A stretch of 64,000 nucleotides of DNA, taken from contig MU858053.1 in NCBI GenBank assembly GCA_033297075.1, positions 372,001-436,000 of the forward strand. Reading direction: 5' to 3'. The stretch's first letter is position 1, and the number at the start of each line of letters is the position of its first letter. Both the position numbers and the translations under genes were made by a program. Shown here piece after piece: positions 20,502 to 32,185 of the stretch. This stretch comes from Rhypophila decipiens (lineage: Eukaryota; Ascomycota; Sordariomycetes; Sordariales; Naviculisporaceae). The notes under the pieces are model-generated. The model was given only the letters and a program-made list of their open reading frames with translations, did not search any database and was not told the DNA's origin.

Positions 20502-23500
20502 ATGTCCATCACAAACGGCCAGAACCCCTGGCCTCCACAATCGCTTCATCATGTCAACGGTGTCCGGACGCATCACCTTGGTGACGATGGTCCAGCGCGG
20601 ACTCAGACCCCGATTGATAGTTCCATGACGTTGCTGCCTGAGGCATCAGAAGTTGAGGAGGACCATCGGCGCACCCATTTCACAGATCTCTATCGCAAAA
20701 CCGAAGAGCGAATCGCCCTGCTGTTTGGCGACGATGGCAGTTACAACCGTGAAGCTATAGATGCGTTGACGCGACCTCCAGCCCACTCCACCGCATACCT
20801 CCCAGCCGCGACCGACCACGCGCCGATTCAGGAGCCGCCCCGCAAAAAAGCTAAGCGCGTCATTGACGAAGACGACTATGGCGACGATGATGACGAAGAC
20901 GAGGAAGAAGAGGACGAAAGCTCTTCGGCCTTGAAACACAAACAAGCGAACGATGCCGCAGCCAAATCTCTCTTGTCTCCCTCCAAGTCCGGCAGCTCCC
21001 CGGTTCATTCCGTTTCCTCACCTGGCAAACATGGCGACAAAACCAAGGACGACGGGTCGCAGACCCAAGTCAAGACGACGGAGGATGCCCGGAAGGAACT
21101 GGAAGAAGCGCGAAATGCCATTGAAGAGCGCGCCAAGCGAAGCTTCCACACTCTCTTTTATACCCTCGAGAACGATAAGACAGCGATGCTGGAGCAGCAG
21201 CAGCTCGAAGAGTCGGAAAAACAACTGCAAGCAGAGATGGACAAGACGGGCCAAAACACCAGCAGTCAAGCCGGCCAGGGCCCCAACCATGGCTCGCTGA
21301 GCAACGCGAACCTCGGCGCATCAAGTCTTACATTAAAACATCTTATTGCAAGGATAGACATGAAGCGGGATCAAGTGCGGGCTTCAGACGCGGAGCTGCG
21401 CCTTCTTATGAATGAAGTGAGGAAGAACAGGAGTAAATGGGCAAGCGAAGAAAACGTCGGTCAGGAGGAGCTGTATGAGGCTCTGGAAAAGGTGTTGAGC
21501 GAGCTGAAGGCGCACACGGAATATTCTACTCCGTTTCTCAACAGGGTTAACAAGAGGGATGCGCCCGACTACTACAACTGTAAGTGATAGCTCTCAGAAT
21601 GCATGTTGGTGACCCTGGTGCTAACAGCCTTTCCAGTTATTAAACATCCTATGGACCTCGGATCCATGACAAAGAAGCTCAAATCGCTCCACTACAAGTC
21701 CAAGGCCGATTTCGTCGCCGATTTAAACCTGATATGGGACAACTGCCTGAGATACAACCAGGATATGGGCCATCCACTCCGTCGCATGGCGAACGGAATG
21801 CGAAAGGAGGCGGAGAAGCTCATTCCTCTCATTCCCGATCTTGTGATCAGACCGAGAGCCGAAGTCGAAGCCGAGGAGCGCCGGAAACAGAACGGTGGTG
21901 ACGATGATGGCGGCGACGACAGCGACGATGAGCCCATAATGTCGTCTCGCGGGCGCAAAGCCGGGACAAAGGGGACAAACAAATCCCGGAAGGCGCCGTC
22001 AGATCAGAAGGAAGGCACCCCAAACGTTGAACAGAAACCTTTACTACAACTGAACGGGCTCCTCGCAAAAAACCACCGCGAGGGTTCCGAAGTCGACGGT
22101 AGCAATGGTTTCGCGACACCGCCGGTTGGCTCTATCACGCCCAGTGGGATGAACGGGCTGTCTGGGGTCAGCAACGTCGACGCTATGGACATCGACGGGC
22201 CATCCTTGAACGGGATGGCATTAGGCCAGGCGCTGGGGCAGGCGGCGGAACAGGTCTATGAGGACGAGGAATACAAAATATGGAAGCAGGTTACTAAGAA
22301 AGACCGGGCACTCATTGCGAAGGAACGGTACCAGCTTTTCAGCGGAAATAAGCTCAACATCGACCAGCCCGCTTTACTTAGGACCAAGGCTGGGATGCGC
22401 CGCTACTTGAAACGCAAGAGAGAGGCTGAAGAGGCCTTGAATCCCTCAGAAGAGAACGCCCCGACGACAGGTTCGAAAGAGGCCGCCAAGGGGGAAACAT
22501 TGGCACAGGGAATGGAGGAAGAAGTTGATCGGACGCTGCCAGACTATTACGAGCCCCTGACGGTCATACCGGACATTGCCCCGAGGCTCCGATGGGTCGA
22601 GGATGGGGAAGGTCAAGTCATCAACCAGCACGAGGAGATGCTACGACTTGTCCCCGCTGGCCACTTTGTCTCTCCGCACAGTCGCTTCACCGAGAAGTTT
22701 GACGACAATCTTCGGCAGATGCAAGAGACACGGAAGCTCTGTTCCAAGATCAGCGTCATCAAGCAGATGCAGATCCAAACTCAAGTAAGTACACGATATA
22801 TTTCACCAAGGAAAACTAACCTGACACACGTACCGTAGGTGTACACCAATCAATTCCCCAAATACAACCCCGAGCCTTTTGTAGAAGCCGATATAGAACC
22901 GCATTTTCTGGCTGGAGAAGGTCCTGTCATGGCGCCCGAGGTCTGCAGGGCTGCCATGCAACGCTCCGTGGCCAAGATCTTTTATCACGCCGGTTTCGAG
23001 GAATTACAACCTTCGGCTTTGGACACGATTACCGAGATCGCCGGCGACTACTTCACAAAGCTGGTACGAACCTTCAACGTATACCATGAAGCTGAGAAGA
23101 AGCCCGCTACTGGTGTGTGGGCGGCGAGAGGAGCCAGGTTTCAACCTAGATTCACCCGCGAGGAGGAAATACTCCACACACTGAGCGAAAATGGACACGA
23201 TATCGAATCACTGGAGAGTTATGCTCGAGACGATGTCGACCGCTTGAACGGCAAACTCGGGCAGATCCATGAACGCATGAAATCTCATCTGGCCGATCTC
23301 CTCCGGCCTGCCCTCCAGGATGGCGGAGCGGATGGATCCGGGGCGTTTGACGACGGTAGTGAGCAGTTCGTAGGAGGCGACTTTGCCGAAGAATTGGGAG
23401 AGGACTTCTTCGGCTTCAAGGCGCTCGGCCTTGATCGAGAGATGGGTCTCGAGATGATGTCGGTACCCTTGCACCTGCTCCAGTCTCGAGTCAGGAGTCA

Positions 23501-24026
23501 GTACCAGATGCAGACGCAGACGATTGGCACCGCAGTCGCTGATATCTTTGACGCGCTACCACCTTCTGACCCCGTCACTAAGGAAAATATCCAGGAACAG
23601 ATTGGACTGGTCAAGAATTTCTTCCTCGCCAAGCTTCATGCCAACGGCGACCAGCCTCTCGTCGAGGATGAAGACCTCCCTGTCAAGCACCGCAGGCGCG
23701 TACGACTCCCAGCGAGCGGCAAGATTGTCCCTGCGCAGCCAAAAGCCAAGCCCAAGGACCAGATGGCTCTGTCCAAGAAGAAGAAGAAACCGGATGGCCC
23801 CGCTGCTGCTGCACAAGGCGGCGGCGTTGACGCCAAAGTCAATGCCTCCCCAGAAAAGAACGGCACCACACCGTCCAAGAAGCCCAAGGTGCTGCCGGGT
23901 GGTGCGGTGAATGGCACAGGGGCACCACCTATGGAGCGGATGGATAGCATTCAGAGCCAGACGAACGCGAGCCTGACGGATAAAGACGACGGTGGTGGGA
24001 TGATGAGCCCGCCCGGAGAGTCTTGA
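20502..24026 (+). CDS. spt7: SAGA complex subunit Spt7
   Basis: Scaffold subunit of the SAGA histone acetyltransferase coactivator, nuclear. Exons 20502-21579, 21637-22784, 22839-24026; junction phases 1 and 0; 1137 residues. The start ATG opens [11 protein letters not shown]; the frame is open further left only from a non-ATG codon. Acidic tract [12 protein letters not shown] near residue 135 follows a PRKKAKR nuclear-localisation-like run. Bromodomain around residues 290-400: [29 protein letters not shown] and WDNCLRYNQ, with the acetyl-lysine-binding Asn in RYNQ and an intron splitting the domain. A conserved SAGA-type block [20 protein letters not shown] follows, then the histone fold ([20 protein letters not shown], about residues 770-840), which pairs with Ada1 in yeast. 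The C-terminus is Lys-rich and Ala/Gly low-complexity. All domains are in Spt7 order and length is normal. Confidence 0.95.
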
Positions 24027-25486
24027 GCAACGATGATTTTGATGATGATTTGCTGCTCTGTGTGTTGTGTTATTAGATATATCCTACCGTTCATCTTGTT
24101 ATAAAAATTCTGTATCCTTGCCTTTTGTGTCGGTTTACTGTTTTCTCTTTTTCTTTCCTTGGTTTGTTTGGGTTTGGGTTTTTTTTCTTCTTCAATATCC
24201 TTATTGTACCGACGAGCGTTTGCATGACATCTTTTCGGGCCTTGAACGACTCGCAGGCAGGCATTCCTTTTTTCCTCATTCTTTTTCTTTCTATTTCTAA
24301 TTTTGCAGCTCTTCTCAGGACATATGGGCAGAGAATCATGATCCGTCCAGAGAGACTTTGGGATTACGGATAACGAGCGGTTGTTGAGTTGCCGACGATG
24401 TTTTCAGCGCGGGAGCGGGATGGTTGGGAGGTTGCATAATAATATGATGATTCAGGATTCTTGGCAAGCAAGCTCCTAGGAAGTGCAGCTGCTTTCCCTC
24501 ATCATTGCGAGGCACAAGCAAGCAAGCACAAGCGTACGATAAAAAGAAGTTGATACAAAGCAATAATAAAACAAATGGATACCCTCCTTGATTTTCTTCT
24601 CTCCTCTGTGAGCCAGCCAGCACAGGACAGAATTGTACAAGTATATAAAAGTCCCGAGGGAAACAGAGTATGTATGTATTCGCTAAGCCGCATGAGCAGA
24701 GCAGAGAGAGCATAGAAAGGTTCATCCTCACATTGGTAAATGCCACCTGTGCGTTTGTTTACCAGCAGGATTTGACAGCGGCAGCAGCAAGCCTGGTATA
24801 TATCCGTACATGATAGGGGATAATTAAAGGCGTATTTAATCCATTTCACACCCCATCTTTCGACCCAGTTGACGTGTATGGTCACTGACTCACTTCCAGC
24901 CCTGCGAGGTGCAGGTCCCATGCTCCACACAGTGTGGGGCCCCTTCCCCACACCCAGCTTCGGGGAGGTAAAATGGGCGTCGTGCCTGAGCAAGGCTGAG
25001 ATTGGCTGATTTAACAGCACTGGCTTCCGCGACGTCATTCCTCACCCCACTACTTACAGTACACTGCATGCAGGGTACGGAATACAGTACAGCACCGAGC
25101 AGTAAATACTACCCGACTGGTGTACAGGTCGCTGGCCGCAGACCAGACCTCAACCAACGCAGCATCACATGTAGTTGGTATCGACACGAACTTGCACAAA
25201 GAAGACCAACGACTTCATCAAAGAACCTACCTCACTGCTCGGGTCTGTCAAGATCAAGTTTTTCCACCACGTCGTTGCTCCTCGAGTGCGCCCACAGCTT
25301 GAGGACGTGACTTTGAGTGCTGAACCAGAAACGCATGATGGGAGCGGCTCTCTCATGAAAAGTTGATATCAAGCGACTGTGCGACGATAGTAATTACTTG
25401 TGAAGACCGACCATCAAACCTATCTCGTTTCGTCCAACACCCCAACGTCGCCAGACTCGGTCGTTGCAACTTCGTCCAAGCCCATC
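24027..25486. other. Intergenic, no gene recognised
   Basis: Starts with pyrimidine-rich 3' UTR sequence of spt7 (T-runs near 24178). Open frames on the minus strand at 24336-25038 overlap in different phases and look like chance frames. The right end holds the promoter of the next gene. Confidence 0.5.
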
Positions 25487-27066
25487 ATGTCGCACCCTAC
25501 TCTCATCAACCTCCCCCAGCCGCCATCTAATCCAGACACGCCGTCCGAGATGCCGTAGGTTATTCTTTGACTTGCATATTTTGACCACTTAACTGACCCC
25601 TGTCTGCCCGTTTCCCACGCGACAGCGGCACCCCAACAAGCACGACGACCTCGCTCTCCACCCTCTCCACAACAGCCATAAAAGACGGGCACCGGGGCCA
25701 CGGACCACATAGCCGGCATGCCCCCGGTCACCACCACAACCTCTCGACCACCTCCCTCGAAGAGGCCGAGCGCGCCGACCGAATCAGTCGGCTTGCCGGC
25801 ATGTCGATTGCAACCCTCCGCGGCCCTCCCCCCGGTCTTGCCGCCGCTTTGAATGCCGATTCTTCCCATTCCCCCCAGACAACTCCAACCTCTACTGGTT
25901 TCCCACCTCTGAACCACACCACCGCCCCCGGTGGCCTGACGCCGGCCTACTTCGATCAGGCAGGCCAGCCCGTGGGCGTCACCAAGATGAGCACCGTCGG
26001 CTCTGCCAGCGCGACCGAGAGTGTGGGGGGTAACACCACGACGGAGCTTGCTGGAGACCGGTTTACTGCTGGCGGCGAGTCGGCTGGCGGCCGCGACTAT
26101 GATGAAGACATGCTGAGCATGGACACAGACGACCGCGAGACTGAGACAGAGATGGACTCGGCCAGCGCCAGTGCCAGCGGCTACGGGGAAGCCATGGACG
26201 AGGATCTCGACCACCTTGTCGTTCGTAGCGTCGGAGGCTTCGAAGATCGCATGTCGGACGATGGGAATGCCAGTCTGGTTGGCTTCGGTGAGGGCGCTGG
26301 GAGCACCGTCTCGGGTCCCATCTACCATCGAAGACCCATACCTGGCGGCGGCACCATGGGCGCGCACCAATACCCCCAACACCACTCATCGGCGGCCAGC
26401 GCTATGGCAGCTGCCGCAGCAGCCTCTGGTAGCGGCGGCGGCCTCTGGGGCCTGGATCGCAGTAACTCGGGCCTATCCGCCGAGGGCGGTCTCAGGAGGG
26501 ACGCAACACGCGGAACACAGGAGCGGGACTTTGAGTCGATGGGAAGTGCAGATACCCCCGTCAGCCAATCGGCCCTTATGGAACGCCAGCAAGCTCGAAT
26601 GGTCGACGGGATATCACTGGAGGGCACCTCGGCCTCTGCGATGGCAGCCGCCGCCGCCGCTGCTCGTGGTGGCGGTGGTACCGGAGTCAGCAGCACTGTA
26701 CTTGTCGACGACGACGTCTTCGTCGATACCACCACCACAGGACCGGTACCTGCTTTGCCGTTATCCCGCCCACCTGGTCAGCATCCTACCAGCGCATTGC
26801 GAGAGACAGCGCAGCCGCAATACCATACCTCTCCCCGCCAGAGCTACCAACCGGAGCAATACCGTGGACGTGGACAAGGTGATCCCATTGCCCCGGGAGA
26901 GTCGAAGTCGGCGAGCGCGTCGGGTAATTCGCATCGCGAGGCGGCTGAACGGATTGTGCAGGAGTCATTGGGCGACAGAGACCCGCGGGCGGGGGATTCG
27001 GTCTTGGGAAGCCCAAAGGGTGAGACTGGTCCTTTGGGAAGGTTTTTCTTTGAGGAGAAAAAGTAG
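25487..27066 (+). CDS. Unrecognised Ser/Gly/Thr-rich protein with acidic segments
   Basis: I do not recognise this family. Two exons, 25487-25554 and 25626-27066, phase 2, give 502 residues starting MSHPTLINLPQPPSNP; the short first exon is supported by the clean GTAGGT/CGACAG junction and by continuity of the conserved-looking segment EEAERADRISRLAGMS across what would otherwise be an internal start. Visible: Ser/Thr/His-rich N-terminus, hydrophilic core PAYFDQAGQPVGVTKMSTVGS, an acidic stretch DEDMLSMDTDDRETETEMD, two poly-Ala runs (ASAMAAAAAA) followed by Gly, and a charged C-terminus ending GRFFFEEKK. No membrane helix or signal peptide. Composition suggests a disordered nuclear or cytosolic phosphoprotein, which is inference only. 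The terminal FFFEEKK and the RLAGMS motif look like the best-constrained parts and the best search queries. Confidence 0.72.
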
Positions 27067-27755
27067 TGTCCCCTCTTGTTATTGGGTGGTGACTATGAGT
27101 ATGAGTGGGCAAGAGAACTGGAAAGAACTTGGTGAGTACAGGACAAATCCTGTACGGTATAGACATCTCAGGACACTTTAGTCCGTGCGCTCGCTCGATC
27201 AATGTCCTTATATGGCCGATGAAGGACTCCAATGTCTTGGTTTTCAGTCGATAGGTGGGTATATGGAGAGACGATGTGGGCAAAGAGCAGCAAGACGCTT
27301 AACGGTATGGGAATCCCTGGAGTTGGTGGTAGTGGCTTGGGTTATTTTTAAAGTGGGCGTTGGCGGTTTCCGCAAGTTGGCGTAGGTTGGAACTTGTCAG
27401 TCTTTTTCTCTTCTTCTTTTTATTCTCATTGTCTGTTGTTCTTGTTTGTCGTCGGGGTCTAATCAACCACCGTTCTCATGGGACCTACTACATCTTAGTC
27501 ACTGTAACACACTGTGCTCTCTCGCCATTTCGCCTCAATGGGTCTTTGCCCGTTTGCTTATCATCTCGAGTTTTATCCCTAACATGAACCTTGCGATGAT
27601 CCACGACATGCTGCTTTCTTTTCCTCCCGGAAAAATTCCTGGTTGTATGGTTATTACAATACTATGGTACATTTATAAATCCTACAAGACAAGACACCAC
27701 CAAACACCATCCCCCCCGGTCCATACCATTGATGCGTCCCTTAAAGCCTGCTTAC
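27067..27755. other. Convergent intergenic region
   Basis: 3' flanks of the preceding gene and the Reb1-like gene; T-rich around 27404-27430. No gene supported. Confidence 0.5.
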
Positions 27756-29309
27756 TCAGTGTTTCCGTCTCTTGGTGGTTTTTGGAGGCTCTGCGCCAAC
27801 TCTCCTCCTCTTCTTGGCATTATCAGCGAGCTGCTCTGGCTGCTGAGCACGAGTTGCAGCTTCCTTGGACCCACACGTCAAGGACGGGTTGTCATTCTTG
27901 TATTTATTTACTGATGCTTTTGGCGTTGGAACTGAACAAGTATTGTTGTCATTCTTGTATATATCGAGGACATACGCCGCGCATTCTGAGGTAGTCTTGG
28001 TCTCCCAGTCAGGCACCGCCGCCCGAAGACGGCCCCACGTCACGAGAAGAGTATGTCGCTGGTAAGCACCGTCGAAAGTCCCCTCCATGATTTCCTGCCA
28101 AGCAATCTCGGTTTCTTTGGTGGCCCCAGACTGCTGGATGGCAGTCACCAACCTCACCTTGTCTCTCTCGCCCAAACTCCGAAGCTCCTTCCGAGCCTTT
28201 TTAAGCCGAGAAGATAATCCCGAAGGAAGCTTCAGGGCGATCCGATCCGGGATCGCGTCTTGCGCACCCAACCGTTTCCATTTCTCCGAGCACTGCAGCC
28301 TCGACCTCGTGAGACCCATCCCCTCGCTTATCTGGTGCCAATTGATCAGGCGCAGGATGGCTTTGTCGTCCTTGATATTTGCCGCCAGGGCAGGATCACT
28401 CCGGATCTCGTCAATCTTTTTCTCCATCACCTCAAAGAGCTTATTCTCCTCCTCGACAGACCACGCATGCTTGGCCATGCGCTCGCCGTAGACTAGATAA
28501 TTCCGATACCGGTCTCGGACGTCTTCCGGGTGCCGGTCGATGACGCGAGCAATCTTGGCCCATTGGGTGCCGTGCGTGCGAACCATCTCCATCAGCTCCT
28601 CGTCTTGCTCCTCGTTCCACGTTCCTTGCGCGACGTAGTTGTTGAAATGGCGACGGGACCAGTCGATGAGCTTCTGCCGTGCCCGCGTCGGGCAGGCCTT
28701 TTGGACTGCGTCCCAGAGTATTGTGTGGTGCGGGTTGTTGGATATTTTGGGGTTGGCCTTGACGAGAGCCTTCATGTCGTCGACGCTGAGGCCGATGCGC
28801 CTGCGGACTGACTCGATCATGGTGCTGACCTGGTCTTTTTCTTTCTGGGACCATAGCCCGGTCTTGTACTCTACGGTCTCGATGACCTCCTCTTCCTCCT
28901 CTTCCTCCTCCTCCTCCTCCTCCTCCTTCTCCTCCTCCTCCTCCTTCTCCTCCTCCTCCTCCTTCTCCTCCTCCTCCTCCTTCTCCTCCTCCTCATCTTG
29001 GTCCTCTTGGCCCTCTTGGTCTCCATGGGCGGAGATCAAGGCCTTCTTACGAGACGCCAAATTCCGGGCTTGGGCTGCCACGGCTGTCCTGTAGGCGGCT
29101 TTTTTCCGCTCGGCGTTCCGGGCCTTTTTGGCGGCCATCTTCTGAGCCTGAAGCTGCGCTTCAATATCCTTAAGCCGCGCTTTCATGTCCCTAAGCTGTG
29201 CTCTCATATCCTCATCCTCATCCTCACGATGAGTGGAAGTCTGTGAGGAGGATTCGGCACAAGAGTCGTCGTCGACATCCATTGAGCCGGTGGGTGCGAC
29301 TTGACTCAT
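27756..29309 (-). CDS. Reb1/TTF1-like Myb-domain DNA-binding protein
   Basis: Single exon, 517 residues from the first ATG (MSQVAPTGSMDVD). Layout: acidic/Ser N-terminus, a charged coiled coil with many Lys/Arg/Ala (MRAQLRDMKARLKDIEAQL onward, about 35-90), a very long acidic tract of Glu with periodic Lys (about 100-143), then a Reb1-type region: a first helical block (GLWSQKEKDQVSTMIE), a Myb repeat GTWNEEQDEELMEMVRTHGT with WAKIARVI and DRYRNYLVYG, and a second Myb-like repeat KHAWSVEEENKLFEVM with an inserted loop before INWHQISEGM. The tail KKRRRVGAEPPKTTKRRK is a bipartite nuclear signal. Reb1 in yeasts and TTF1 in animals stop RNA polymerase I and block forks at rDNA; the same role here is inference from domain order. 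Other Myb regulators cannot be fully excluded. Confidence 0.85.
   Translation of the reverse strand: MSQVAPTGSMDVDDDSCAESSSQTSTHREDEDEDMRAQLRDMKARLKDIEAQLQAQKMAAKKARNAERKKAAYRTAVAAQARNLASRKKALISAHGDQEGQEDQDEEEEKEEEEEKEEEEEKEEEEEKEEEEEEEEEEEEEVIETVEYKTGLWSQKEKDQVSTMIESVRRRIGLSVDDMKALVKANPKISNNPHHTILWDAVQKACPTRARQKLIDWSRRHFNNYVAQGTWNEEQDEELMEMVRTHGTQWAKIARVIDRHPEDVRDRYRNYLVYGERMAKHAWSVEEENKLFEVMEKKIDEIRSDPALAANIKDDKAILRLINWHQISEGMGLTRSRLQCSEKWKRLGAQDAIPDRIALKLPSGLSSRLKKARKELRSLGERDKVRLVTAIQQSGATKETEIAWQEIMEGTFDGAYQRHTLLVTWGRLRAAVPDWETKTTSECAAYVLDIYKNDNNTCSVPTPKASVNKYKNDNPSLTCGSKEAATRAQQPEQLADNAKKRRRVGAEPPKTTKRRKH
28886..28996 (-). repeat. Acidic-tract microsatellite (18-bp CTCCTT-type units)
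   Basis: On the plus strand, runs of TCC are interrupted regularly by TTC, giving about four consecutive 18-bp units plus a longer pure TCC stretch. In the minus-strand protein this encodes E5K units followed by a run of Glu. Length is likely to vary between strains. Confidence 0.9.
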
Positions 29310-30459
29310 GATCTGGCAGTGGATGGATGTACAATCCAACCCTAGAAACTTGTTATATCGGCAGTGGATGACTGAATAACTAATCACTTAAGGCAGTCTT
29401 CTTCTAGGGTATTACCAAGTGAGTACCAAATGAATCTATTCAGCAATTTTTTGCTGTCAGTTTAGGTGTCAGTGGATATGAGATGCAATAAAAGTGGAAT
29501 ATAAATGGGGTGAGTATTGAGCTAACAAACAAACAAACCAGGGGGGCCGGGCACTGTACCGACATACCCTTCAGCCCACTGACATCTCAACAACACTAGA
29601 AAAACAGCAAGAAACAGATATTGAACTCAGTTCAGTACAAACTTGTGACCACCTTCTTCTATCGGATCCCCAGCCCTTGTTTTGTGCCCACTGCTGGTGC
29701 CAAGCTAAAACCAGGGGGTGAGCTTGACGAAGTCCGTGTAGGGCTGCAGGCACCAGGGGTGGGGCTTCTGGAAGGCGTTAGCGACAGGCTTTGGTGTGGG
29801 GGCGGCAGATCGGTGGGACCATGTCAAAACCTTATCTTTTCCGCCTGTCCGCTTACGGGTTAGGTGCTACGGCACTCGGCGGTTGGTCAAACGGTTGTGC
29901 AGCCTTACCAAGAAGTCTCTCTCTGCACATCCCATGTGTTGTCGAAGTCTAGGTGCTAATTTTCAAAATAAATTTCATATTATTTGCTGGAGAACGGAGC
30001 AACTTCGGGTCCTTGCAGCAAATCCCGCCCTCGAGTTCAAGTAGAAAACAGGAGTCGACCGTGACCACGCCGTTGGGTCTGCTGCGATGGATGAAGAAAT
30101 TATACAGACAAATCGGGTACCCGGGATACGTACCCGTTTCTTTTCAACCGGTTATAAAAATACTGATATATCCCCGCTGTATTTAACTTTAAAACTGCAT
30201 CGGCGAGAGTCAAAGTCTAAGAACCGATGAGTCACTACCCGGTTTGACTTTTCACATCTTGAACTTTATCAAGGAGAGCGGATATATAAGGTCAGGAAAA
30301 TCCTATACTAATCCTTTTCCTGTTCATACACAAATCCCGCCCATCATTCCGGACTTTTGGAGCTAGGTACACTTGGCTGATTCTGTCTCCTTGGTTTGAC
30401 GAGTCACGATTCACCAGTGCCAGAAACACCTCGTCGGCTGCCAGCTTCACAACACTGCC
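29310..30459. other. Intergenic between divergent genes
   Basis: No gene seen. Contains a CAAACAAACAAAC run near 29526 and a TACCCGGGATACGTACCC tract near 30117. Confidence 0.5.
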
Positions 30460-31626
30460 ATGGTTACGACCGCAACATCATCGGGGTGTACCTCGCCGCC
30501 AATCAAGACAGAGCCAACAGATAATCGAATTGTCAAATACACCGATTTCCAAAGTCTCGAGAGACGAATCAACCACAAAAAGCTCTTCACCGACAACGAC
30601 TTCATCCTCCTCACAGGTATAGTTACCCTTCCTTGCACGAAGGTGTAAAAATGGGGCGTGAAGATTATAGGCTCTGCTTGTCTTTTAAGGTGTTGATCAC
30701 TGTCTTTTCAATAACTTGACAAGGGTCGTCGACGGTCTTTTCGGCGTTTCATTTAGAATACTGATGACAGGGTTTTCAGATCCTATTTTTACGCCTGTGC
30801 CTTTTTTTCTCCCTTATCTGTTTGAGCGTGTATGCTAATTATCTTTAACTATTTAGATGTGTCCCCGAGTTGTTTCGCCGAAATCGAGCTCAACCGGAGA
30901 AAGCTTGGCAAGGTTCGGTTTCGCCGATTCGATAGTAATTCTCGCATTCTCTATATCGTGATTCCAACTAGAACACACGAAGGACTTCACCTCAATTTAT
31001 ACATGTATATCAATGTACTTTCTGGACAACTGCGTCTTTGGGATTTCGACGCACGATTGATACCTTCAGGTGCAATGACATGTCGCCTTGTAGGATCGAA
31101 TGATGCTGAGGGGACTGGTGGAGAATGCGGAGAAGGTGATTCAACAGAGTGTCTACTAAAGTCAGGGATCAAGTGGCCAGCTCTGGTAATTTTGGCTGGT
31201 GATTTCGAGACAATAAACGAGCTTCGTGAGGACATGCGGTGGTGGTTTCGTGCGTCGGATCACGCTGTCAAGATTGCCGTATTGGCAAAGTTCGATCGCC
31301 AGAAGGAACACATTCTGCTGGAGAACTGGGAAGAGGTTGTGGCACCCCCGAATGGTGTCATGACACGAAGATGAGCTGCCGCTCTGTCTCAAAATGGCAT
31401 CCCCGAACCGTCTCTGCGGCAGTCGATCATTATTACTCGCGACGGCGGCACGACAGATCCGCGGTCCGATAGGTATCAGGTTACTGGCGGGGCATTGGTA
31501 TTGGACTTTGAGCTCCTTGTTCTTCGTCAACCAGTGCCTCCAGAGGGAGATTTTATTATTAGTACTGAAGACCTACAGGACTATGGACTGAGGGTTTTTA
31601 CAGCCGCGAACATAGGAACGTTCTGA
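30460..31626 (+). pseudogene. Unrecognised fungal gene interrupted by an in-frame TGA
   Basis: Exon 1 (30460-30616) opens MVTTATSSGCTSPPIK; exon 2 begins at 30857, phase 1. The frame stops at a TGA (31372-31374) giving 224 residues, but the very same frame then stays open for 83 more codons to 31626. That continuation (AAALSQ, SIIITRDGGTTDP, GALVLDFELLVLR, EGDFIISTEDLQDYGLRVF) resembles the C-terminus I associate with a widespread, uncharacterised Pezizomycotina family in which AAAL...ITITR...GALVLxFxLLxLR...GEGDFxxS follows the ENWEEV block directly. The stop is one change from CGA. Before it: KIxLDFxD-like segments LYIVIPTRTHEGLHLNLYMY, WPALVILAGDFETINELRED. No function is known. An intron removing the TGA is conceivable (GTCATG donor, 66 nt) but its donor is weak. 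Either a decaying gene, a strain-specific null, or readthrough. Confidence 0.7.
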
Positions 31627-32185
31627 GAGGTTACCAAGACTTCTAAAGATTAACCACCGAGAAAATTGAGACTATACTCTATAGACAAATCATATTTACC
31701 TGTCGAAACTTTAGCCACCCGGTCCGATACTGATGCGACAATGGTGGGTGATACCCGATTGGGTTCGTCCTGCGGTGACCATAACGTTGAAGGGAGGAAG
31801 ATGGCAGTGCTCGGTGTGTTAGTAGGTTGGAAGCATGGAAGTCTGGTCCCATATCCTGTTTTTGAAATTTGATCAGCTAGCTCCTACGTGGCCGCGGCAT
31901 TGGCAGTATCAGTACAGTGAGTGGATATGGCCTTTCGACTCATATCTCCCGCTGTTGCCGGTGTTTTTGCGGATTCGGTATGTTGTTCAAGTGCTTTATA
32001 TGTATACAGCACGTTTGTTTGTATAGACCACTATCGTCAGGCGACATGATTATATGGAAAAGTAATTGGATCAAGTCCTTCGCCGATCAGTATCCCATAT
32101 CGTGTATCCGTCGGGCGAAATAATGCGACATCGGGTCAGCAACACCTCTTAGCATCTTTCCACCTCTGTCTGGGCATCACCCCAT
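31627..32185. other. Convergent intergenic region
   Basis: Nothing recognised; 3' flanks of two facing genes. Confidence 0.5.

Noticed and set aside
28639..29094. Plus-strand frame with a long Ser run
   Set aside because: It is the antisense of the Glu/Lys repeat of the Reb1-like gene.
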